This document shows positions 1-7,363 of a DNA stretch of 13,189 nucleotides, one piece after another. A program made the translations under genes and the position numbers. Below the pieces are notes generated by a model. The model saw only the letters and a list, made by a program, of their open reading frames with translations. It had not been told where the DNA came from and did no database searches. Where the stretch lies: NCBI GenBank assembly GCA_016219765.1, contig JACRKM010000044.1:1-13189 (forward strand), given 5' to 3'. Positions within the stretch are counted from its first letter, which is position 1. Every line of letters starts with the position of its first letter. This stretch comes from Candidatus Woesearchaeota archaeon. GTDB lineage: Archaea > Nanobdellota > Nanobdellia > Woesearchaeales > UBA11576.

Positions 1-1
1 C

Positions 2-109
2 AACTCGTATGTATGTGAAAGCGGACTGTGTTTTCCAAGAGCTGTGGAATCGTATCCGCTCCTTGCCAGCTCGCAGGTCGGTGGCGGCGCCGTGATGGTG
101 ATTAGCTAA
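2..109 (+). CDS. Possible 3' end of an unidentified plus-strand gene (partial)
   Basis: An open frame runs from the window edge to a TAA at 107-109 and encodes about 35 residues ending GGGAVMVIS. It contains two cysteines close together (CESGLC). It would converge on the minus-strand alpha/beta hydrolase gene, and a T-rich stretch (119-125) follows the stop, as expected for an archaeal terminator. Another plus frame and one minus frame are also open here over the same short length, so the coding call is weak. No family is recognised. Confidence 0.25.
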   Translation, partial: NSYVCESGLCFPRAVESYPLLASSQVGGGAVMVIS

Positions 110-140
110 ACAAATACAAGTTTTTCGTATACTGCATTCA

Positions 141-1577
141 TCAAGCAATCGAATGCTCTTCTTTCTCCCCTATTTTTTCTTCTATTTCTTCGGTTGTTCC
201 AGCGACCGAAAAAAACTGTTTAAGCATATGCTCAAACCCAACTGCAACCGAAGCATGATGATCGGCAATCTTCAAATCGTAGCCGAAACGTGCACCTTCT
301 TTATTTGATAAGCACGTTGAAAGTTCTCCATGCACTGCAACAGTTTCAGTCATTGGGCACGCGACGGTTTTCGAGATGCCCAAAATCTTATTCTCAACGC
401 CACGATCCTTGCCCATCACCGCATACGTAATCAGAATTTTCGTCTGCGGACTCAATTTTTTCTGAAATGACTGACCGTACAAGTCTCCAGAGCATGCATC
501 AAATACACCAACCGCGTACGCATTCGGATATAGCTCTGCAGCCCTGTGAAGACTGCCTTCCAGATTACAGCCGCCACCACTGTGTCCTACAAAGCTTAAC
601 GAGCTTATTGTAACGCCTTGCGGAAGGTTTTGTTGCGCTTGATCCACCACTGACTTAATATCAAATGCAGAACTCCACAATGCCGGACCACAGACTCCAT
701 CCGGGGCGTCAGCCCAGCCCTGCCCCTTTTTTTGAGTTGGAATCACGATAACTACCGGGTCAGCCTTTCCCTCCTTCACTAAACCTCTCATCGTGTTCAA
801 CGCATCTTCAGCACTCTTTACGCCTGACGATATGGTGCCCTTATGGCATCCATGAAAGTACACAATCATCGGCAAAGGCCCCGGGCAATTCCCTTCCGCC
901 GGGATAATTACACTCACGCCGTTCGGCGGAAACCAGTCGGGATGTTCTGTTGAAGTGTACGTGAATTCCTTTACATACTCTTGAGCCGCTGCAGGGCAAC
1001 GATGCGACCCAGCGCCTGTCGCTTGCGGTAGACCTGGCGGCGGCAAAACTCCGGGTGTCTGGGCGAGCCCTACAAATTCCGACGGTATCCCGTTAATGAA
1101 ATCAGCGTACGGGTACTTGTAGAGGCGAGCAATAATGTTTGAAGCAGCGTATTGCTGAAGTGCCTGTTCAGTATCCTTTTGCTCCGGAATGCAAAATATT
1201 CCTTTCGCGTTCTTCCACACTGCAAAATCAAAATACGTTCCGCAATCGCCAGTACTTACAAGACCTCCTTTCGCCTGCAGATCAAAGAGCGCCTGATAGA
1301 GCGCAAAGCGTGCCGCGACATCGAGATAAATCATCGCCTTGCTTCCATCCTGTACTTTCAGCATTACTTCGATAGGATCCCTCCCAAGCACCTTCTCAAG
1401 GCACGTTTGTGACGAAAGATCCATGCACTTCTTTGCGGACAAGCGCACAAATGCCGTAGTGAGAATAACGATTGTAAAGATCACGAGCAGGATGTTGAAG
1501 AGCAGCCCTTTCTTTGAGCGCAACGGCGATCGTTGCGTTATCTTTCGCCATGATTTTCTCATACAACGATCTTTCAT
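141..1577 (-). CDS. Membrane-anchored alpha/beta hydrolase (esterase-like)
   Basis: 478 residues. A basic N-terminus leads into one membrane segment (about residues 24-47), so the rest is probably outside the cell. Residues 50-165 form a Cys-containing region (CGTYFDF at 112-118) that resembles a domain I associate with DPANN surface proteins. Residues 220-455 are an alpha/beta hydrolase: an oxyanion-type HGC at 242-244, the nucleophile elbow GHSGGG at 331-336 with Ser333, acid candidates Asp360 or Asp364 (FDACSGD), and a His candidate at 440/441 (DHHAS). The fold fits esterases of the feruloyl-esterase/PHB-depolymerase kind; the substrate is unknown. A longer ORF starts at 1643, but the ATG at 1577 is preferred because it forms an ATGA overlap with the upstream stop, implying translational coupling. 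It is the last gene of the lysozyme operon. Hydrolase fold confident, substrate and catalytic acid uncertain. Confidence 0.85.
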   Translation of the reverse strand: MKDRCMRKSWRKITQRSPLRSKKGLLFNILLVIFTIVILTTAFVRLSAKKCMDLSSQTCLEKVLGRDPIEVMLKVQDGSKAMIYLDVAARFALYQALFDLQAKGGLVSTGDCGTYFDFAVWKNAKGIFCIPEQKDTEQALQQYAASNIIARLYKYPYADFINGIPSEFVGLAQTPGVLPPPGLPQATGAGSHRCPAAAQEYVKEFTYTSTEHPDWFPPNGVSVIIPAEGNCPGPLPMIVYFHGCHKGTISSGVKSAEDALNTMRGLVKEGKADPVVIVIPTQKKGQGWADAPDGVCGPALWSSAFDIKSVVDQAQQNLPQGVTISSLSFVGHSGGGCNLEGSLHRAAELYPNAYAVGVFDACSGDLYGQSFQKKLSPQTKILITYAVMGKDRGVENKILGISKTVACPMTETVAVHGELSTCLSNKEGARFGYDLKIADHHASVAVGFEHMLKQFFSVAGTTEEIEEKIGEKEEHSIA

Positions 1578-2674
1578 GCAACGATCCCCTTCTGTTGTTG
1601 TGGTTGTTGCGGCGATGGAGCTTGCTGCGCCAACTGCTCGCACGGCTTTCCATCTCCAGGAAAAATCTTCGCAAGACGCGGGACATCGAGCATGAAAAGC
1701 ACAACGATGTTGTCTGCGCGCGGATCAAGATTTGGAAGATATGTCAAGTAGGATGATTGAGGAATCTTGCATAAGTTGATCTCAAAACCACTAAGAGCAT
1801 ACCCGAGAACCGCGCCCCCGACAAGCGCACCAGGGCCGAGCACGAGGCCATAGGCTGCTGCGCCCAGCGTGGCGCCCGACAATGTGCCGGCCACAGTTCC
1901 TACACCGCTTACTACGCCCGCACCAGCCGCGCCCTGCTTTCCAAATGGAATCGATGCTTCCTTTAGATGCTCAAACAATTCATCGCGGCCGTAATCACCA
2001 GAACAGCGATCACTCACTTTACTGTACATAAAGGATGTACCACGGATAATCAAGTAATAACACTTATCCTCATATCGCGGATTCGTATCAACATTGATCT
2101 TTAAGAAATCAGTAGTAAGAGTGTCAATGTTTTTGTAATACACATTCTCTTCACCAAACAAGATTGAACTACCGATCATTGCGGGCGCCACAATTGGGAG
2201 AGCGAGTGGAGCCGCTGCAGCAGTTACTGCTGCAGCATACGGGAGAGCCTTGGCTGTTGCAGCACTTTGCTTTTCTTTCAGCGCGAGCGCCTTTGACTGG
2301 TTATTATCGTACAGGACCAGCAAGTCTGCATACGTCAGCTTCTGACTTCCGGCATCGATCTGCTGCCGTAAAAGCACTTGCATCATGAAATTTCCGTCAT
2401 TGACTCCCTGCACGTCCTGCAAACGCTGCTTTTTTGCATCAGCGCCAAGCTTAAAGATGACGGCGAAAATAATAATGACGAGCACGAACACGATATATGC
2501 ATAGAAGTCAACAACAACGTCTGTGATAAATCCCTTCTTTGACAGAGAGTTTGACCGAGAATATTTATCACGGTGTTTCTCAGAGAATGGACGTAACACT
2601 AACATCGGACCTATCCGGCCTTGCTGTTTCCCTTGCGCTTCCTGAAACTCTTTCTTCAGAGACCTTTTTTCCAT
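1574..2674 (-). CDS. Single-pass membrane protein with Ala- and Gly-rich hydrophobic stretches, unnamed family
   Basis: 366 residues. A basic 50-residue cytoplasmic stretch precedes a membrane segment at about 52-75. Residues 101-122 hold LLRQQ...LTYADLLVLY, a pattern I recall from DPANN membrane proteins next to pilus-like genes. Two further hydrophobic stretches follow: an Ala-rich one (about 144-172) and a Gly-rich one (about 239-285) with many GxxxG-like spacings, which could insert in a membrane. A Cys pair (about 195 and 214) lies between them. The tail is Pro/Gln-rich. The ORF is open back to 2854, but the ATG at 2674 is chosen because it follows the upstream stop (2701) and avoids about 150 nt of overlap. 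Its 3' end overlaps the hydrolase start by 4 nt. No function can be assigned from sequence. Confidence 0.8.
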   Translation of the reverse strand: MEKRSLKKEFQEAQGKQQGRIGPMLVLRPFSEKHRDKYSRSNSLSKKGFITDVVVDFYAYIVFVLVIIIFAVIFKLGADAKKQRLQDVQGVNDGNFMMQVLLRQQIDAGSQKLTYADLLVLYDNNQSKALALKEKQSAATAKALPYAAAVTAAAAPLALPIVAPAMIGSSILFGEENVYYKNIDTLTTDFLKINVDTNPRYEDKCYYLIIRGTSFMYSKVSDRCSGDYGRDELFEHLKEASIPFGKQGAAGAGVVSGVGTVAGTLSGATLGAAAYGLVLGPGALVGGAVLGYALSGFEINLCKIPQSSYLTYLPNLDPRADNIVVLFMLDVPRLAKIFPGDGKPCEQLAQQAPSPQQPQQQKGIVA

Positions 2675-2700
2675 GATGAAAATCACACTTCTTAATGCAG

Positions 2701-3246
2701 TCACTTTGGCTGTAATACCGTAAACATTACAAACCCATTGCGAAATTCTCCTGTGGGCTGCCGAACAATTATTGGGTACTGCCGTTCGGTCTTTACAATT
2801 CCGCCGAGCCCTGGAATGTTGAGCGTAACAAGCGGCTCCCAATTCTGATACCACTTACGATTATAATATCCTGTGCCGAGTGCTGTAAAATCATAGCTGG
2901 CCACTTCGATCTTTGCTGTAATGAAATTGTTGCCAGGGAAAAACAACGCATGATCAAAATCGCGATCGCTAAACTGCTGCAGATCGATTACTTCCGGAAA
3001 TGTTCTGCCCGTCTCGGCGTCATACCATCCGACACCGCCTGCACTGTACAATAAGCCGTTCACGAGCAGGTCTGTCTGAAGCTCGCGAGTATCGAACTCA
3101 TTGATGATAAAGAAACGGATCAATATAACGCACGACATTAGTACAACGACAAGAAAAAGAATGCGTGGGATCATTGCAATCATGTTAAAAGACATTAATG
3201 CTCTTTTTCTTCGCAAGGCTGTTTTCCTTATGTCCACAATTACCAC
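2701..3246 (-). CDS. Small membrane-anchored surface protein, unnamed DPANN-type family
   Basis: 181 residues from a GTG start. A basic N-terminus (RKTALRRKR) precedes one membrane segment at about 26-48, giving an N-in, C-out topology. The ectodomain has the run ELQTDLLVNGLLYS followed by GVGWYDAETGRTFPEVID (about 55-88), then a beta-rich region ending FVMFTVLQPK. I associate this layout with a family that recurs beside pilus-like clusters in DPANN genomes, but it has no name I can give. Alternative starts are GTG at 3237 and ATG at 3195, the latter directly before the membrane segment; no Shine-Dalgarno decides between them. It lies 51 nt downstream of the lysozyme gene and 26 nt upstream of the next ORF, in one operon. 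Confidence 0.8.
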   Translation of the reverse strand: MVIVDIRKTALRRKRALMSFNMIAMIPRILFLVVVLMSCVILIRFFIINEFDTRELQTDLLVNGLLYSAGGVGWYDAETGRTFPEVIDLQQFSDRDFDHALFFPGNNFITAKIEVASYDFTALGTGYYNRKWYQNWEPLVTLNIPGLGGIVKTERQYPIIVRQPTGEFRNGFVMFTVLQPK

Positions 3247-3297
3247 TCTAGTAGATTATTCTTGAATCTTTTATTATGTTATTTTTGTATTTGTTTA

Positions 3298-5229
3298 TCA
3301 TGTTGATGCTGTCGCTGCTGCCGGAGGATTGCTTGCAATAAGTCCTGGCGATGCTGGTGGCGTAGACCCTGCTCCACTGGCCTGTCCCTTCTCTTCTGCA
3401 AGCAGCGCGTTATAGAACCGCTCAAAATCATCGCGCTTTTCTGTGCGCTGGCCATACTTTGATCCTGGAAGAGACGCCCAGATCCCATTAGTTCTCTTAA
3501 GCGCAGCATCAAGATTATTTTCTGCAAGCATCTTCCCAACACCAAGGCGCTCTAATTCCTTATACACTACCTTGTCCTGATTTTCAGGCGTGAATTGATC
3601 AAGCGGCACACCGTACTGATTTGCCCAGTTCTTCCAAGTGCTTGACAAGAATTGATACCTGCCAGCAGCACTTGACGAAAGCGACGCAGTCAACTTCACA
3701 ACCTGATTTGGATGACTTGTTCCTTCAAAGCAGCCACCACCAACAATAATACGATACGGATCAGGACACTTTTTAGTCGGTGCTTTCGTCCCCTCACCAA
3801 CAGTTATTGCACGCATAAACGCACGAATGTACGGATCGCCTCCCTTCATAGCAAGCGTGTAGATCCCTTCGGCACCAGCATGAAGCTCGCTAGCGCCGGC
3901 CGCAAGGCCTGCAGGGACGGTCGGCCCAATGCCTGCTTTAGGTGCAGTCTGTGCTGCCGCAGCCAGCCCTCCTATCACGATCGGCGGGGCGGTCAACAGA
4001 ATGCTCTTGTTTGAATCATAGTAGCGATGGACCCCGTTGAAGATCGCGTACGCGGCGTTCTCGACATTTATTTCATTTGCCGCAAAGGAGCCGAGATCAA
4101 GAAAAATGATGGGCTTTTGTTCGTCGGAAACCGCAAACAATGCCTGCAATGGACTTTTCTTATCCGCCTGCTGCTTAAACACGGGAAGGACCTGCACAAA
4201 CGAAACTTCCGTTGCGGGGGTCAGTAATTTATTGATGATGAGGCAAGCCAGCTTTCTGCTCTTCATAGAATTCACTTGTGCTGCAGGAATATATGCTCTT
4301 AGCGCACCTGCTGCATCAGCAGAAGCGGTTGTTCCAAGCACGATAATCATGTCAGCCTGCGCGAACTCGTCTGCTGAAGGAATAAGCGGTGCTGTTTGAG
4401 TTTCTTGAGCTGCAATGATCTGCGCACTCTCTTCTTGCTGCGTGTAAACTGGCTTTGAACTTGACGATAAGGCTGATCCGGCAGGTTGAGATTGTGCTTG
4501 CGACTCTTGGGCTGGTGCCGCTTTTGTCTGAACGTTCACCAAAATCGCAGTGCTTTGTGCTGACAGTATCTGTGCAATGCGATTCAACGGAAGATTCCCA
4601 TCTGCAAACTGCGCTTTCGAAGCGAAAATTTTAGCAATCAGCACTTTCTTTTGCTGATCCCAAAACACATCAGTCGTGTTGAATGACGGGCATGATAATT
4701 GCACTGGATTCACCTTCATTTCATCAGACTTAAGCCTTCCAGGAGACTTATAGAATGTTGCATCGATGAGATGGATTTCTTTTTGTTCTCCACTCACAAG
4801 TTCTTGCAATTTTGTCACCGTCTTGTCCTGCTTGAGCAAGCCTGAACGCAATTGAAATGCAACAATATCCATATTCAAATCCGCTAGGAACCAGTACGCG
4901 CTTTTGAGCGGTTTGTCGACTTCGCCAACAGAAACAATCGAACCGGCAAAATCCGCTTCGAAAGGGACGGGAAAATGAATAGAAGAATACGACTGCTTAA
5001 TTGTTCCCGGAGAAGCGCTTAACGCAGTCACCATCAAACCAAGATCGATGGATGTATAACGCTTGTTAAACCCGACGTCTGTTGCTACATTGTTCACGAA
5101 CTGCAAGAGCGCAATGAAAACGAACAGGACGAGCACCATCTGAAACAGGAAGAACAATGATTCGTGCAACATGCTCGCGTGCTTCCCGAATTTGTCGCTA
5201 TGCGCCCCTCTTTTTTTCACCAAGAACAC
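3298..5229 (-). CDS. Membrane-anchored lambda-lysozyme-type lytic transglycosylase (GH104) with amidase-like middle domain
   Basis: 643 residues. One membrane segment (about 25-48); residues 55-235 form an ectodomain I recall only from DPANN proteins; a Ser/Gln/Ala-rich linker spans 236-285. Residues 290-405 look like a decayed amidase_3 (N-acetylmuramoyl-L-alanine amidase) domain, with IIFLDLGSFAANE (374-386) resembling its last strand. Residues 465-610 match the phage lambda endolysin R family step by step: VGEGT with catalytic Glu479, YRIIVGGGCF (492-501), SHP (505-507), AAGRYQFLSSTW (521-532), TPENQDKV (547-554), NIWASLPG..YGQ (581-594). Family enzymes cleave the MurNAc-GlcNAc bond of peptidoglycan, leaving 1,6-anhydro-MurNAc. 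Cys488 and Cys500 could form a disulfide. The tail is Ala/Pro/Ser-rich. Start: GTG at 5229, or GTG at 5220 with AGGTG six bases upstream. First gene of its operon. Confidence 0.92.
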   Translation of the reverse strand: MFLVKKRGAHSDKFGKHASMLHESLFFLFQMVLVLFVFIALLQFVNNVATDVGFNKRYTSIDLGLMVTALSASPGTIKQSYSSIHFPVPFEADFAGSIVSVGEVDKPLKSAYWFLADLNMDIVAFQLRSGLLKQDKTVTKLQELVSGEQKEIHLIDATFYKSPGRLKSDEMKVNPVQLSCPSFNTTDVFWDQQKKVLIAKIFASKAQFADGNLPLNRIAQILSAQSTAILVNVQTKAAPAQESQAQSQPAGSALSSSSKPVYTQQEESAQIIAAQETQTAPLIPSADEFAQADMIIVLGTTASADAAGALRAYIPAAQVNSMKSRKLACLIINKLLTPATEVSFVQVLPVFKQQADKKSPLQALFAVSDEQKPIIFLDLGSFAANEINVENAAYAIFNGVHRYYDSNKSILLTAPPIVIGGLAAAAQTAPKAGIGPTVPAGLAAGASELHAGAEGIYTLAMKGGDPYIRAFMRAITVGEGTKAPTKKCPDPYRIIVGGGCFEGTSHPNQVVKLTASLSSSAAGRYQFLSSTWKNWANQYGVPLDQFTPENQDKVVYKELERLGVGKMLAENNLDAALKRTNGIWASLPGSKYGQRTEKRDDFERFYNALLAEEKGQASGAGSTPPASPGLIASNPPAAATAST

Positions 5230-5262
5230 CTGCTTTTTCTCGACGAATAGAAACGAGCGGGG

Positions 5263-5271
5263 TTTATAAAC
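5263..5271 (-). promoter_or_regulatory. TATA box for the lysozyme operon
   Basis: On the minus strand the sequence reads GTTTATAAAC, about 37 nt before the GTG at 5229. Archaeal transcription starts about 25 nt downstream of the TATA centre, so the transcript should begin near 5240 and have a leader of about 10-20 nt. This makes 3298-5229 the first gene of an operon separate from the upstream pilin-like array. Confidence 0.6.
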
Positions 5272-5286
5272 TTGTTGAGGTTTTCG

Positions 5287-5306
5287 GCAGCAAAGAGCAG
5301 CAAAGA
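5287..5306. repeat. Tandem direct repeat upstream of the lysozyme promoter
   Basis: Two abutting perfect copies of GCAGCAAAGA, 16 nt upstream of the TATA box on the minus strand. The position suits an activator site, but a chance tandem duplication is equally possible. Confidence 0.6.
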
Positions 5307-5340
5307 ATAACGCCAGTTATCATCAAATGATAGTGATAAT

Positions 5341-6198
5341 TTATCCTACTGGTTTTGAGGTGACTTTCTGCTCGGCACCAGCCTTTGTAAGTTGCTGATC
5401 AAGAGATGGGCCTTGCTGAAGCGGGACCGTTTGTGGGGGAGCTTCTGACTTTGGTTTTGGCGGTTCTTTAAACTTACGCGCAAGATCACGGCAAGGAACC
5501 GCTCCAGGAAACTTTTTTACGTATTCTGCATCGCTCGATTCAATCACTTCCAGAAGATTTCCGTTCTTCCGCAGAACAATACCAGGACGAACTTTCAGGG
5601 CAGAACCAACAATGCACGATTCGCCATACATTACAAGATCAGCCTTTGGCGTTCCTGTCACCGTACTCAACAGCGAGAACTGGCTCAAGCCTGTCACACG
5701 AAGCTTTGAACACTTCGCATTCCCTTTATCGCAATCTTCCCCATCAAGATCACCAAGCTTTCCGGCATCACACAAACAAACGCAAGGGCCAGAACCACAC
5801 TTCACGGGTTTATCGACATCGTCGTCGATCGCACCACAATGCTCTTCGATACAGAAACCGCCATGCTTGCACACCTTGTTTTCAGTGAGCGACTTCACAC
5901 CATCCTCATTAAAACCCACAATCGCGAAGTTTGGTTCAGTATACGCATTGAGAATGTAACAGCTGTTTACCTCTTCACTCCCGGTATTCTTCGCACTATA
6001 AAGCGCCTCTGCTCCTTCGACAATATTGCTAAAACCCTTCACCGTTCCTTCGTTTGCTTTTGGAGAAAAAATCCGCATCAATCCCATGAACAAGCCGATG
6101 GTGGCAACGATCACCATAAATGCAAGAATTCCGCCAATGATGGGCTTAACGCCCATTGAAATCTGGGCTTTCTTTGCTACATATCGACGAGAGATCAT
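5341..6198 (-). CDS. Class III signal-peptide protein with Cys-rich ectodomain
   Basis: 285 residues. The N-terminus has a class III processing motif, KKAQISMG at 9-16 (cut expected between Ala11 and Gln12), then a hydrophobic segment (about 19-40). The ectodomain has YILNAYTEPNFAIVGF (81-96) and a dense Cys block at 110-163, including GFC, HC and GPCVCLC, probably disulfide-bonded after export. A third Cys pair lies at about 195 and 236. The tail from 244 is Pro/Gln/Lys-rich and low in complexity. An ORF is open to 6348, but the ATG at 6198 is chosen because it puts the processing motif near the N-terminus, as in its neighbours, and avoids overlap with the gene ending at 6230. Last gene of the array. 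It resembles pilin-like proteins with CxCLC motifs in DPANN genomes; no function is assigned. Confidence 0.82.
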   Translation of the reverse strand: MISRRYVAKKAQISMGVKPIIGGILAFMVIVATIGLFMGLMRIFSPKANEGTVKGFSNIVEGAEALYSAKNTGSEEVNSCYILNAYTEPNFAIVGFNEDGVKSLTENKVCKHGGFCIEEHCGAIDDDVDKPVKCGSGPCVCLCDAGKLGDLDGEDCDKGNAKCSKLRVTGLSQFSLLSTVTGTPKADLVMYGESCIVGSALKVRPGIVLRKNGNLLEVIESSDAEYVKKFPGAVPCRDLARKFKEPPKPKSEAPPQTVPLQQGPSLDQQLTKAGAEQKVTSKPVG

Positions 6199-6229
6199 GT
6201 TGTTATCAAAAATGACAAATACAAAATAA

Positions 6230-6646
6230 CTATTTCCTGCGCAGAGATGGATGGTCCTTCCAGCTGCCAAGGCAGCAAGTTCCAAAAAACTTCTTTGCAG
6301 CATCCGGATCTGTTTTTTTATACACGTCCGCGCCCTTTCGCGCAGCATCCACTAATTTATCAAAATTCTGAACACACCCTCCAGCTATCGCGGGATCCGC
6401 TTCGTTGGGACAATCTTCCGAGTACTGCATCGACAATTGTGCATCTGTTGGGCAAACATTTTCTTCAAAAAGGCATGCGCACTTCTGTACATTGCTATTA
6501 CATGCAAGCGTCCGGCCTAATTGTCCTGTTCCCTTTCCAACACCCTTGTATACAACACCCCACAAGAGCACGGCCGCGAGTGCGCCAAGTACCAAGACTG
6601 CCATGAGTACCTTTACCGGTGTAGAAACTCCTCGTCTATTAAACAC
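6230..6646 (-). CDS. Pilin-like class III signal protein with Cys-containing helical domain
   Basis: 138 residues from GTG at 6646. The motif NRRGVS (3-8) followed by a hydrophobic segment (about 13-32) looks like a class III pilin signal, with Val where Gln is usual. The mature part has ACNSNVQKCACLFEENVC, then GGCVQNF, a helix with repeated KxADxYKKTDPDAAKKFF features like half a tetratricopeptide repeat, and a final CC pair near the C-terminus. The longer frame starts at a TTG at 6664, but AGAGG at 6654-6658 sits 7 nt before the GTG at 6646 and decides the start. The downstream gene's ATG is at 6198, beyond a 31-nt gap. Role: probable exported or pilus-associated subunit. Confidence 0.78.
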   Translation of the reverse strand: MFNRRGVSTPVKVLMAVLVLGALAAVLLWGVVYKGVGKGTGQLGRTLACNSNVQKCACLFEENVCPTDAQLSMQYSEDCPNEADPAIAGGCVQNFDKLVDAARKGADVYKKTDPDAAKKFFGTCCLGSWKDHPSLRRK

Positions 6647-6653
6647 TGTGGTG

Positions 6654-6658
6654 CCTCT
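6654..6658 (-). promoter_or_regulatory. Shine-Dalgarno site deciding the GTG start at 6646
   Basis: AGAGG on the minus strand, 7 nt before GTG 6646. It would lie inside the coding region if the TTG at 6664 were used, and no comparable site precedes that TTG. Confidence 0.6.
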
Positions 6659-6685
6659 TTTCAAGTTATTAAAATGTTGAAGTGA

Positions 6686-6982
6686 TTAAAAATTACAACA
6701 GCCAGTTCCTGAACAGTCCTCAAATTGCCGTGAATCGAACGATCCGCCCTTTTTTTGACAGTCGGCAGGATCAGAGGAACACTCAGCATTCACGCCAGGA
6801 ATCTGACATTTCTGGCCAGTATACTGTGCTGCCGTCGACTGTGTTTGACCACCAAAAAACTTCACTTTTCCAGCAAAGATTATCGCAAGCACAACAAGAA
6901 CGATGAGCGCGATCACAGCGATAATCACGACGTTCAAACTCATCCCTTGGGCTTTTTTATGAATCAAAGATTTCGATATCAT
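6686..6982 (-). CDS. Small pilin-like protein, Cys-rich C-terminus ending CC
   Basis: 98 residues. HKKAQGMSLN at 8-17 is a textbook class III motif (cut between Ala11 and Gln12), followed by a hydrophobic helix to about residue 36. The mature tail carries six cysteines: C-IPGVNAE-C, DC, DC and a terminal GTGCCNF. The ATG at 6982 is preceded by GAGAGG with 8 nt spacing. It is one of four adjacent paralogue-like genes with the same layout (signal, helix, short disulfide-rich tail ending in CC). In class III pilins the helix packs into a filament core and the tail is displayed; whether this one polymerises or only docks is unknown. Confidence 0.82.
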   Translation of the reverse strand: MISKSLIHKKAQGMSLNVVIIAVIALIVLVVLAIIFAGKVKFFGGQTQSTAAQYTGQKCQIPGVNAECSSDPADCQKKGGSFDSRQFEDCSGTGCCNF

Positions 6983-7019
6983 GCATCGGCCTCTCGAAAC
7001 TGTCCGTGAAACTTGTCAA

Positions 7020-7301
7020 TCATTCATTAACGCAACAGACGCCTTCCTTGTTTTCCTGCGTCTTACATGAAAAAAGCGTCGGGCGCTTTCCCAACCCGCA
7101 GTCAGGAGGCGGCTGGCCTTCCTGTTTTGCAAGGCACTGTCCGCCTTGAGCTTCGCAGCTCGTGCCTCCAGCAAGCGTTTTACCGCTTTTTCCAATGATG
7201 AATATCAATACGACAAGCACAATGAGGACAATAACAACGACAGCAACCAGCGTCACAGACATCTCGACTGCGCGCTTGTGATCGTGAAACAGCCTCATCA
7301 T
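7020..7301 (-). CDS. Small pilin-like protein with CEAQGGQC motif, degenerate signal
   Basis: 93 residues, starting at ATG 7301 or 7298 (ATGATG) after GAAGG. The expected KAQGMS motif appears as KRAVEMS (9-15): Lys-Arg-Ala is kept but Gln is replaced by Val, so processing may differ. The hydrophobic helix covers about 16-37. The tail has CEAQGGQC, DC, SC and a terminal CC (VCCVNE), the same pattern as its neighbours. It has its own likely TATA box (7336-7343) and a set of direct repeats in the 97-nt gap upstream, so it may be separately controlled from the genes before it. Confidence 0.8.
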   Translation of the reverse strand: MMRLFHDHKRAVEMSVTLVAVVVIVLIVLVVLIFIIGKSGKTLAGGTSCEAQGGQCLAKQEGQPPPDCGLGKRPTLFSCKTQENKEGVCCVNE

Positions 7302-7335
7302 TCGCCTTCTCTACTAAGCCATTATCTTGTAAACC

Positions 7336-7343
7336 ATTATAAA
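7336..7343 (-). promoter_or_regulatory. Probable TATA box for the gene ending at 7020
   Basis: TTTATAAT on the minus strand, about 39 nt before ATG 7301. A start of transcription near 7313 would give a short leader containing the GAAGG site. Confidence 0.5.
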
Positions 7344-7363
7344 CTATTATCTTGTTGTATCCG

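Noticed and set aside
3279..3545. Minus-strand 88-codon frame under the lysozyme domain
   Set aside because: It is an out-of-frame shadow of the lysozyme coding region with Gln/Arg-rich, non-conserved content.
5612..5959. Plus-strand frame of 115 codons opposite the Cys-rich gene
   Set aside because: Antisense shadow; the minus-strand frame has a class III signal and ordered Cys pattern, this has neither.
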